Source of the DNA: Thamnidium elegans
Taxonomy: Eukaryota > Mucoromycota > Mucoromycetes > Mucorales > Mucoraceae
Assembly (NCBI GenBank): GCA_025201345.1
Contig: JAIXMG010000032.1
Span: forward strand, 372,001 to 436,000
Length of the DNA: 64,000 nucleotides
Reading direction: 5' to 3'
Shown: positions 55,300-64,000 of the stretch, in pieces
How positions within the stretch are numbered: the stretch's first letter is position 1
How the letters are laid out: each line of letters begins with the position of its first letter
Position numbers and translations under genes: made by a program
The notes under the pieces: model-generated
What the model saw: the letters and a program-made list of their open reading frames with translations, nothing else
Told to the model about the DNA's origin: nothing
Databases searched by the model: none

Positions 55300-56968
55300 T
55301 CACAAGAATATACAATACGACAATAACGTTACCTTAAAACTGAACAAGACCTCCAGAGACTCTTCAAGTGATGTATATGTGGTGCCTGTAGTAGGAAGTG
55401 TTATATTGCTCAGCAATACAAAGCCATACCCGTTTTCTTTCGAAAATGAACTGCGATACAGCTCCATCTTTGGACCAGAAATAAAAACACCAAACACGAA
55501 AAACTCTCTGGTTGATTTGGCTTGTCGAATTCTGGAATGTAATTGCCTTTTTAAACGTTCACCCAAACGAGCTCTGTCTTCTTCTTGTAGCTTTTTGCTA
55601 GCTTCGTTCACCTTTATTTCACCACAGCCTATTTCTTGATGGCTAGTGTGTATCAAAAAGTCGTGAGTAAGCAGCTTACCATTGGTATCTTTGTTTGTTA
55701 CGGAGGGCTTCTCCCTGTATAAATAAAATAAACATCAATCGTCTTCATTTTAGAAAGAAAGATACACCTACCATGCAATGTTTAATGTCGACGTTGAATC
55801 AAAAATAAGCTTCATCAAGATGGATACATTTTGCACAATATAGTCAATTTCAGATTGTTTGTGGTTTGATAGCAGAGACGCTCTGTCCATAGTTTCAGTA
55901 AGATAAACTAAAAACGAACCCAAGTTTCGTTGTAATATATCTTCTTCTGTTGGTGGATCAGATGGTGTGAAAGCAGTCGGAAAGTATCGAGCTCTTGAGA
56001 CCCGAGACTAAAGAAATCATGAGTTTGAATTCGTCGTTATGCTTATTGATGCTCTTACCCTTCTCCACTTTCTTATTTCAGCATAGATGTTGTCAGAGAA
56101 TGTATATAGGTGAAGTAAAAGATGAGCAGGGCATGTACTATGATACATTATAGATGACAAAAGCCTAAGCCATACTTGTCAGTAAACCAAGTCAAGGAAA
56201 CATAGATTTAAACTTACAGTCTCTTGTCAAGACTCGACTCACAATCCATTTCATAAATCACTTTTTCTTTGGTAATATTGCCAAGCTCGTTCAGCTCCAG
56301 GACATATTTTTGTTTTTTCAACAATTCACCATAATTGTAGGATATTGCTGCATCTGGTTGATATGATTCGTCTGTGGAGGCTGTTAGACACGAGGTTGGC
56401 TCTTCTTTTTCTGATGAAGTTTGCAATTGCGGAGAAGGAGTTGATATGGGTTGGGGTGATACATCGCCTAAATTATGCATGTTAATAAAGACATATTCAA
56501 AATGTATCAGTAGCCAATTACTTTGCAGCGCTTCTACTGACGTAGCAGCATCCTCGTCTTCTGATTCAAATAAACTTCTTTTGCTTGGGATTATCGATAT
56601 GCTACTACTGTTTGCTTGGCCAAGAACACCAATTGATCCCTCATTGTATGTATAGTAAATTGTTTGCGATGGTGGTGTTGATGGTCTTGATGGTGGTTGC
56701 GATAATGTGTCCTGTGTACGTTGTCAAAATCAAAACTTATGCTTACTTTCAGAAAAGAGACAAGACTTACGCAGTTATCAATCAGTTCATCTATAATCTC
56801 CATATATTCTTGAGATAGATCACCAAACCTCTTCATTAACTGCAAGCCATGCTTATATTTTGTAACAAGAAGTCTCAAGTTTGGCTGTCTTGTTTTCCCT
56901 TGGGCCAAATGCTCCTTGTACGATTCAAAGTCCCACTTGGATGGATGAGCACATTTAAAGTATTCCAT
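55300..56968 (-). CDS. Element-borne protein with D..GExK motif (PD-(D/E)XK-like), family of unknown function
   Basis: Six exons on the minus strand: 56968-56771, 56711-56522, 56467-56218, 56164-56059, 56007-55772, 55714-55300, all canonical and in phase, 464 residues. The N-terminus MEYFKCAHPSKWDFESYKEH is followed by a Ser/Pro-rich low-complexity linker (residues about 67-150). The C-terminal domain has D345..IGCGEIKVNEASKKL (E359, K361), then ARLGERLKRQLHSRI, FFVFGVFISGPKMELYRSSF and GFVLLSNITLPTT. I recall similar proteins with a GE(V/I)K motif as an expanded family in Mucorales; D-x13-E-x-K suits a PD-(D/E)XK nuclease fold, which is inference. ATG 56968 is the first in-frame Met after conserved-looking sequence; an upstream exon is possible. 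The end may instead splice at GTAACG near 55328 to a short last exon. Confidence 0.7.
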
Positions 56969-58031
56969 TTCTGTTCCTTGCGAGGAAAAGTTAAGCAAAT
57001 GCACCTTGTTGTCTTTTTCACCAATTAATAGAAAGCCACAGAGAAATTAATAGAAAATTATTGGACAATACTAAAAAAAAAGCACAGTTTTTAAAATATA
57101 AATATTTTCTCCATGATGACGAATATTTTTTTTGATCTTTATCTCCTTTGTAAGACCTTAATGGACAGACTTGGTTTAAGCAGTACGCTTATACGACAGT
57201 AAGACTACATTACTGGGATTTCAAAAAGTAATGTCTCTGGTCTGGCAATTCTCCTTGACTTGACCCCATCCCAGGCGTGACAATAACCTGTTAACTTTGT
57301 TAATACGTGGTTGGGAGAATTGGCTTGTCTACTGTTTTGGCAATTTTTTTTTTGATAATGTTTGCAAGTAATCCTTTAAAGCTAAGTACTCCTGATTATG
57401 CTTACTTTGTAGGAATGTTATTAATTTTCAATGACTATCTTTATAGGCTAAGTACAGACAAGAGCTAACCGGAGGGTAAATCCTTCTTTATCACACTTTC
57501 AGTAATCGTATCATATGGTCTCACTCAAGCCTTACAGGAAAGTGGCTCATGGTCGTTGCTGGTTGCATTATAGCCCTAAATGAGGGACTAAAAACAATGC
57601 TTGATTCTGCTACTACAAAAACAAATATCTGAAAATTCTCTCTCTTGTAAATATCATAGACCCATACACAGCAATACTTTTGCAGCGCTTATGGGCATTC
57701 AAGTACACAATAAAGAATAATACTACGTGCAGCGCTTGTGCGCAGTGTATATAAACTCTCTATATTTTTGTCATTAATAAAGGATCGATAATTCAATTTT
57801 GAATAGTCAGCCAGTCTGAATATTTACTCTCGTTTTTATTTTTATTTTTATTTTATATATCATCTGATATCACACAAAACTTGAGTCCTTGATAATAACC
57901 AACTAATGAATACACATATCAAGATGTGGCACTCATGTATACCAAAAAAAAGACAAAACATAAAACAAACATCATCGTCTTTTCAAGCATGTCAATAATC
58001 AGCTTGCTCTGTAGCACTTTTACAGGGCATA
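56969..58031. other. Internal region of the 3.9-kb element, 5' of its gene
   Basis: About 1 kb of AT-rich DNA upstream of the gene, presumably its promoter. Two CAGCGCTT motifs occur near 57684 and 57730. No open frame of note. Confidence 0.4.
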
Positions 58032-58391
58032 TATAAATATTTCGCTGAAGATTAAGCAACAGCTACCTTCCTAATTTTTTTCCTCAGGCCCAATTATCAA
58101 ATCCTTGACATCGAAACAATCGACAACATTTTATCAATTAAAAACCGGATTGAACAGCACGCATACAGGCTTCTCTCTATGCTACCTTACTCTCCTTTCT
58201 TGAACCTGATTAAAAAAGATATAGTAGGATTACTTTAGAACCGATAATTTGTCGTTGATCAATTATTTTTTTTTTATTGGGCCAACCTTTTTTCGTCGAC
58301 TGTAATCCCAAAAAAAAATAATTCGTCCCAACTTCTATTAAGCCGTACCAAAAAAAAAAAAAAAAGCGTACCAATTAAGACTAAAAACCTG
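58032..58391 (-). repeat. Right long inverted repeat
   Basis: Mate of 54473-54834, ending GACTAAAAACCTG and followed by TA. Confidence 0.9.
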
Positions 58392-60553
58392 TACCAAATT
58401 GTCGATGTAGTAACTTGTAAACCTTAAATTACTTCTCTCTCTTTACCCCCTTTTTATTAACTATCGTTATATTATTTCTTCCTTCGCTTTGGAATAAAAA
58501 GTTGCGTTATTATACGTACTATTATGTAACTAAAATTTAGGCAGGGCATTTTTTCGTGCGTAAAAAAAAAAGACTACGTCACTTATTTTTTTTTCTCAAA
58601 TAGTGTAAACTAACAGTATTTTAACCTCATGTCCTCTAATCTCTACTACATGTACAATATACATTGCTGTTCTCTCTTAAACTCGACTAGTCAATACTGC
58701 CTAATATTGTTCAAGACGATATCTTGAAACTAAAGATTCAGTTGGGCGGCGGGTACTGTAAATAGTTTATTGTGTTACGATTATTTCTTATTGGCACAAA
58801 CGGTGATCGTCTTTTTATGCAGTTTCAAGCTGTCAGGTAAGTATACATAAACATTATATAAAAACCCACAACCAAACTCTGTTTTGGGCTTCTTCACTTC
58901 TTATTTCCTCATTTTGATTAACTTTAATGTTGATCATTTTGAAAGATTAAGCATCTGAAGGTTTTTTTTTCTGTAATGAAAAAAGAAAAAGAACCAAACC
59001 ATGAGTACATTGAGCTAAAAAAAAGCTCTTTAGTTTCCTGAATTAATAATTATAATAGCTTTTTTTAGATGCTTCTTCCTAGTACTATATACTTTACATG
59101 GTGGTGATTGTTCCTCAAGAACGCTGGTAACGCTGGGTACTAAAAAAAAACCCCCCATCTTCCACTTGGTGTCTCTCAGAGTACATGTACTTGTTGTAAT
59201 TATGGCTTACCAAATGGCTACCTTATGAAGATGTGTCAAGGGTGGCGATTGCGAAACGTGGCGCCGGAAGTAACACAGTTACTTCCTAATTCCGCTTTAA
59301 AGGGACGGTTCAAGACGTATTAGTTGGTGACTATATGTGTAGCCTATTGCTCACTGTTAGAACTTTCACTTCTAACTATTACACCTATAGTGGCACTAAT
59401 TTAAACGGCCCTTTAACCTTACCTTATTATCCAGCTTCACATCTTAACCATGGTAAACCATTTTATAATAAGTTTGTCATTTGAAAAACCTCAGGTTGAT
59501 CTGGCTTTTTTCTTTTTTCTCTTTTGTCAACATGATAGTCCAACTCCATCTGGTTATTCTGTCAAGGAGGTATTATTATTATTTTATGAATACTTGGTGG
59601 TTATATTTGGGTGTTGTATACTGACAAACAGTTGTCCAAAGCATGAATTGATCAGTATATGAATATTATATTTGATGGGTAACTCTTTTGGATGTATTTT
59701 TTGGTACTAGAAGGTAAGTAAGAATTAAAGGATAAAAGAGAATACCAGGAGCTGATTCCATTAATTTTTATACTTATATAGCTTGTCGTGCTCTCTTTCT
59801 TTTTATGCTGGTAGTAATGGTCTTTCGAAGCAAGTCTTTTATGCGAGGTATAGAATATATTGACAATTATTAACTCCCTGGGTCACGAAAAACAAAAACT
59901 GAATTATGCTTGATGTCTTTTAAAGCTACAAATTGGTTATAATGATTTGCAAAATGATTATCAAGTTATTAAGGCCTCGTAACTAAGGAGACTGTGATAC
60001 TGTCGTAGCAGGAAATAATACTTCCTTCTATCCCCTAATGGTACTTCGATACGTTAGTATAGCTACTATGAGAGACTGTAAAAGATCTTTACGGCTTGAG
60101 ATCATACCTCCCTCTATCCTCATACTAGGACTAGTTCTCACGGGTTAATATAGTGATAATAAGGTGAAGACTTGTAATGAGCTTGTGATTTTAAAAAAGC
60201 TACAGATTGCTATTACGGTTATTTTTTATTTCCTTTAACGACAGAGTTCATCTTCATCTCGTTAACCAGTCAGGGTGTTGTTTTTTTTTGGAAAAGGTAA
60301 AAATTAAATTTCGTATACTGTTTTAACAACATGACAGACAGCTAATGTAATCATAATGACTAGTAATTACATAAGTTTTAAACGTCGTATGTCGTATGAC
60401 TTGCAAGATTATTGGTGATCCTTAACTCTGATTCGTGAAAAAAAAAGGTCCACTTTGTGTTTTCAAAGTACAGGTTTGGTGGGCTACTTTATAGTGATTT
60501 GTTGACCACGGAGGAAAGCTGAAGCGATCCCCTTCTTCTATCCTCTGAATAGT
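58392..60553. other. Intergenic region with decayed repeat units
   Basis: No firm gene. The stretch GGTACTAGAAGGTAAGTAAG near 59703 recurs in similar form at about 60758, where it forms an exon-intron border, and several short blocks (GACGTATTA, CTTCTATCC) occur in both places, so an old duplication about 1.06 kb apart is likely. Confidence 0.4.
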
Positions 60554-60864
60554 ATGACTGAAGACGTATTAACTGGGTTTCCTATGGGTGAGTGCAATTT
60601 CATTGCTGCTGGAATTTTCATTTCCAATTATCCTCATAGCAAAATCCACTTAAACGTGCTAGAGATAACATTTGTTATTCCTTTCGTTGTACTATTTTGC
60701 AAAGATCCATATCGTAATCACGAGATAAACACTTGTAGTTTTTCGTCTCTTCTTTTGATACTAGAAGGTAAGCTAATTGGTTTGTTTTGAAAAGAAAAAA
60801 AGCTAAGTGCAATATATTTTATCGTTTAGGTGCTGAATTATTATTAGGATGGAAGTATTTGTAA
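60554..60864 (+). CDS. Weak candidate small two-exon gene, 82 residues
   Basis: 60554-60767 joined to 60830-60864 over a GTAAGC..TTTAG intron of 62 bases keeps the frame and gives MTEDVLTGFPMGECNFIAAG.. with a hydrophobic middle (VLEITFVIPFVVLF) and the end ILEGAELLLGWKYL. I recognise no family. A diverged copy of the splice-site region lies 1.06 kb upstream, so this could be the better-preserved half of a duplicated and decaying gene. Confidence 0.28.
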
Positions 60865-60899
60865 GTATTAGACAAAGAAAAGGAGTATCATCTCTTTTT

Positions 60900-61370
60900 T
60901 TCTAAGTGAAAAAAAAGGGGGGGGCCTGTAAAAACGGCATTACTAAGGCTGCTGGTGTTGTTTTCTTTCGCACCTGACAGCGATCATGGCTTTCCATGAC
61001 ACTCTAAACCAATAATTAATATAATGTTGTAGTTTCTAATGTGATAATATATATCTTTTTTTTTTTTGGGTGGGGAAACTCTAGCCTCTTTTTTTTATTT
61101 ATAAGAAAAAGGGGGGGGGGAATCCTCTGCTATTTTTTTAATGAATAGTGGTTGGTTTGCGCTGTATCTATCTGTCTTTTTATATATATACAATGTTGTA
61201 CTCTATAATGTGAAAATATTATTTATTAAATAGAAGGGGAAAGCTCTGCCACTTTTTTTTTTGTACATTGACAGCGATCTTGGCTTTCCATGACATTCGT
61301 AACCAATGAGTTGTATTGTGCGAAAATATTGTTTATTTTTCTGAGAAGGGGGAAGCTCGGTTTGCCTCTT
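60900..61370. repeat. Degenerate tandem repeat region
   Basis: The block GACAGCGATC(A/T)TGGCTTTC followed by CATGACA occurs at about 60977 and again at about 61268, each followed by (A)ACCAAT and an AATATT stretch; related GTTGTA(C/G)T..TAATGTGA(A/T)AATAT pieces occur near 61026 and 61195. G9-type tracts and GGAAAGCTC also recur. The unit is about 290 bases and strongly eroded. Confidence 0.55.
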
Positions 61371-62889
61371 ACTATTATTCACGAATCAACGCAATGGCTA
61401 TAAATAAAATTAGTCTTAGAGAGGTACACAAATGAGGCAAAAACTTGGTGCGTCTATCTTTCTCAAAAAATTAAGAGCATATGGGGGGTTCTTCAAGTTT
61501 AATAAAAAATGATTAAGAGTATTATAAAGTACATCTTTATTGAGATATGTTCTGGCTTTTTTTTTAGTCTTTTCCTTTTCACTATACTCGTATATATATA
61601 TATTACGTTGTTATTATGCTTGTTTCTTTTGGAGAATATCTGTACTCTCTTAATTCATCTAAATAAGAAAAGTTATGAATACAGAAAATATATCGGCATT
61701 TGGAGTCACGATAAATATGCATGTGCATGAAAAATAACATTTAATTATGTTTTGAACAAGACAAAACGCTATAGCTAATTAAACAACGAGGTTCCATGGT
61801 ATTCCTTTTAATAAATGGCGTGATGTCGTGAGTATAATGATAAACAAATCATTAAACAGCAGATTATTTATGGATCCATTCAAAAGGGCATTATGATTAA
61901 ACTGTACCCCGACATCGTTTTTTTCATAACCCCAATCAAAAAAAAACTTTATTTCGCTTTTTCTCCCCTCCCCTTGCATCTATTCTACGCCCAATTCTAT
62001 CATTCTTTCAATCCAATATTATTACTTTTGAAGAGGGAAATAAATAAAAGACGGAAAGATCAGAAGGCGGCGCACAAAATAAGTTGATAGAAAACGATAT
62101 AAAAGGAATAGAGCGTTTTTTTTTTTTTAAAAAAAAAATAGAGGAAATGAAGTAGCCGTTTATTGAAGTCTCTCGTCATAAAAAAAAAGACGTAATGCGT
62201 CTAGTAGTATTTTGATTGAAATGGAGAGTCCTTTTCTTTTTAGTAAAGTAAATACTATTGTTGAGTGACAGATAAAAAATGTACAAGTTTTTTTTTTCTT
62301 ATTGGAAAAACAAAAAAGTTTTTTTTTTTTTTTTCGCTCAATATGAGCTCCCGAGACATTGGTTATAAAAAAAAACTTGTTACGAAAATACCCTCTTTCT
62401 AAAATTGGGTATAAAAACTACTTTTTCAGGAGTTCATATATATATTTTATTGTCTATTTTTTTTTCCTTCTATATAATTGACGATCGATTTCACTTCTTT
62501 TCATAAAAAACAAGTCCCTTACATCTTACTAAAAAAAGCTGCAGCTATTTGCATTTTACAACGGTAACCAAGACAACCCATAATTCATTTTTTTTTTTAA
62601 ATGTGCTGCTTTTAGAATTTATTTCCCCCAAAAAAAAGAACCTAACCCGCTTCGGGAAAAAGGTTTGTCAAAGACCGGAAAGTAGGCCCGTTTTTACATA
62701 AAAAAAAAAGAAAAAACTCAGCAGTTTGCCTTTTTCATATCAGTAACAAAAAAACCAAAAATTCTTTTTCTCTCTCTCTCTTTATCTTTTTTTTTTCTTT
62801 TTTTTTTCTTGTATGCAATTTGCATAAAAAATAAAAAATAAAACTTTTTCTTCCCCTTTTCCTCAAAAATATATATATATAAAAAAGAA
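61371..62889. other. Intergenic region, promoter of the MAP kinase kinase gene
   Basis: AT-rich with many homopolymers; the last 150 bases before 62890 are pyrimidine-rich on the plus strand (CT repeats near 62769), as often seen upstream of fungal genes. No other gene recognised. Confidence 0.5.
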
Positions 62890-64000
62890 ATGAATCTCGA
62901 TAAATCGCTTTCTGCCATGTCTATTAACGAAACCGAAGATAAGAAGACAACACCACGGGTATTGCCTCCACGTCCTATGCCGCAAAGAATGCCAGGCCGT
63001 TCTGTTTTACCACCCATGAGTCGACCAGGTGGTTCTCCTTTACCGCCTATGGCCGGTGGCAGTCCTGCTGGAGGAAGTCCTGGTGGGCTAAGAGGAAGAC
63101 CTGGCATGGGTCGTATGGGAAAACCTGCTTTAAATTTATCCCAACTTGGTCTTTCTCCCAAACAAGAGCAAACACCTTTTGCAAATTTTTCTAAATATGT
63201 GTAAGTGTACATGTTTACTGTTTAGTTTTTTTGTTTTGTTTATATAATTTTCTAACTTCAAAAAAAAAAGCGACCCTTCTGGAAAACTAAATTTTGCTGG
63301 TAAAGCCATCATTCACGCAGATGGTGTTGATTTCAGTAATGGCAATAGTTTTGCAATTAAAATGGACGATTTAATTTTAAAAGAGGAGCTTGGAAAGGGA
63401 CAGTACGGTACAGTTCAAAAAGTCAAGCATCGTGTTACCAACGTAACAATGGCCATGAAAGAAATTCGTTTGGAATTAGATGAAACTAAATTACATCAAA
63501 TCTTGATGGAATTAGATATTTTACACAAAAGTTCTGGTGAATTTATTGTCGAATTTTACGGTGCATTCTTTATTGAATCATGTGTATATTATTGTATGGA
63601 ATATATGGATGCTGGTTCTCTTGATAAACTTTATGGTTCTGGTGTACCTGAAGATGTATTGGCTAAAATAGCTATTTCCGTAACGTATACTTTTATTATT
63701 ATTGATCTTTTTTTCTTGCTTATATATACTGACTACTTTATTAGATGGTAAAAGGTTTAAAGTTTCTTAAAGATGAACTTTCAATTATTCACAGAGGTAA
63801 AAAAAAAAAATCAAGGAGAGGGGATAGTTTACATCGTGTAAAAAAGTAAAACTAATTTTCTGTATTGTGTACATAGATGTTAAACCTACCAATGTACTTG
63901 CAAATTTAAAGGGTCAAGTTAAACTTTGTGATTTCGGTGTATCAGGCCAATTAGAAAAATCTTTGGCTAAAACTAACATTGGTTGTCAAAGTTATATGGC
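62890..64000 (+). CDS. PBS2: MAP kinase kinase, PBS2/Wis1 type (partial)
   Basis: Exons 62890-63200, 63271-63679, 63745-63796 and 63877 to the window edge. The N-terminus is a Pro/Gly/Met-rich linker (residues about 20-90; VLPPRPMPQRMPG). The kinase domain starts near DDLILKEELGKGQYGTVQKV (glycine loop), has the lysine in TMAMKEIRLE, HRDVKPTNVLANLKG as catalytic loop, KLCDFGVSGQLEKSLAKTNI with the activation-loop Ser and Thr of SLAKT, and GCQSYMA just before the edge. This activation segment is that of Pbs2/Wis1, the kinases activating the Hog1/Sty1 stress MAPK. The N-terminus is shorter than in yeast Pbs2 (about 350 residues before the kinase domain). Confidence 0.88.

Larger units (their letters stand above)
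54473..58391. mobile_element. 3.9-kb element with about 360-bp terminal inverted repeats and TA flanks
   Basis: The sequence from 54473 (CAGGTTTTTAGTCTTAATTG) to about 54834 recurs almost perfectly in reverse complement at about 58032-58391, the two copies differing mainly by homopolymer length and a few bases at the inner end. Both outer ends are flanked by TA (54471-54472 and 58392-58393). The single gene inside (55300-56968, minus) encodes a protein with a D..GExK motif. No known transposase motif is visible inside. The near identity of the arms implies recent formation or ongoing gene conversion. Confidence 0.85.

Noticed and set aside
55379..55639. Plus-strand ORF inside the 3.9-kb element
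   Set aside because: Antisense of the last exon of the D..GExK gene.
1..64000. CRISPR arrays, operons, Shine-Dalgarno sites, rRNA or tRNA genes
   Set aside because: The DNA is eukaryotic with spliced genes; no regularly spaced repeats and no convincing tRNA or rRNA sequence were seen on either strand by eye.

Overview
The window looks like nuclear DNA of a Mucoromycota (Mucorales-type) fungus. Evidence: AT-rich intergenic DNA full of A and T homopolymers, many short GT..AG introns of about 45-90 bases, compact housekeeping genes, and mobile elements of kinds I associate with this group (DIRS, Tc1/mariner, DDE_4-type, Fanzor). No species can be named from sequence alone. Exon limits below were read by eye from splice motifs and reading-frame phase.

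Layout. 1-11.9 kb is a dense housekeeping block: metacaspase 3' end, RNA polymerase I/III subunit AC19, OST3/OST6, a C9orf85-like protein, ribosome assembly factor RSA3, splicing factor PRP4, a UCH37/UCHL5-like protein whose catalytic Cys is replaced by Tyr, a small Lys-rich protein and TMEM230. 11.9-20.1 kb is gene-poor, with one weak gene candidate and a decayed duplicated segment. 20.1-30.0 kb is a nest of elements: two near-identical Tc1/mariner copies in opposite orientation, a DIRS-like retroelement wreck, a broken DDE_4-type transposase, a 100-bp foldback element, and two divergent members of a family with a PD-(D/E)XK-like D..ExQ pattern. 31.7-45.3 kb returns to cellular genes: HSP104 with heat-shock elements, a divergent HSPA12-like Hsp70-family gene, APC10/DOC1, a PRL-type phosphatase, a PQ-loop transporter and a C2H2 zinc-finger protein. 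47.1-51.8 kb holds a Fanzor gene (eukaryotic TnpB-like RNA-guided nuclease) next to a TA-flanked mariner-type element. 54.5-58.4 kb is a 3.9-kb element with about 360-bp terminal inverted repeats flanked by TA, carrying one multi-exon gene with a D..GExK motif. 59-62.9 kb is degenerate repeats, and the window ends inside a PBS2/Wis1-type MAP kinase kinase.

How the parts relate. The cellular genes belong to separate pathways (Pol I/III transcription, ER N-glycosylation, ribosome assembly, splicing, proteasomal deubiquitination, protein disaggregation, cell-cycle ubiquitination, osmostress signalling) and do not form a cluster. The points of most interest are the Fanzor locus, the long-inverted-repeat element with a nuclease-like single gene, and the UCH37 homologue that appears to be a pseudoenzyme.
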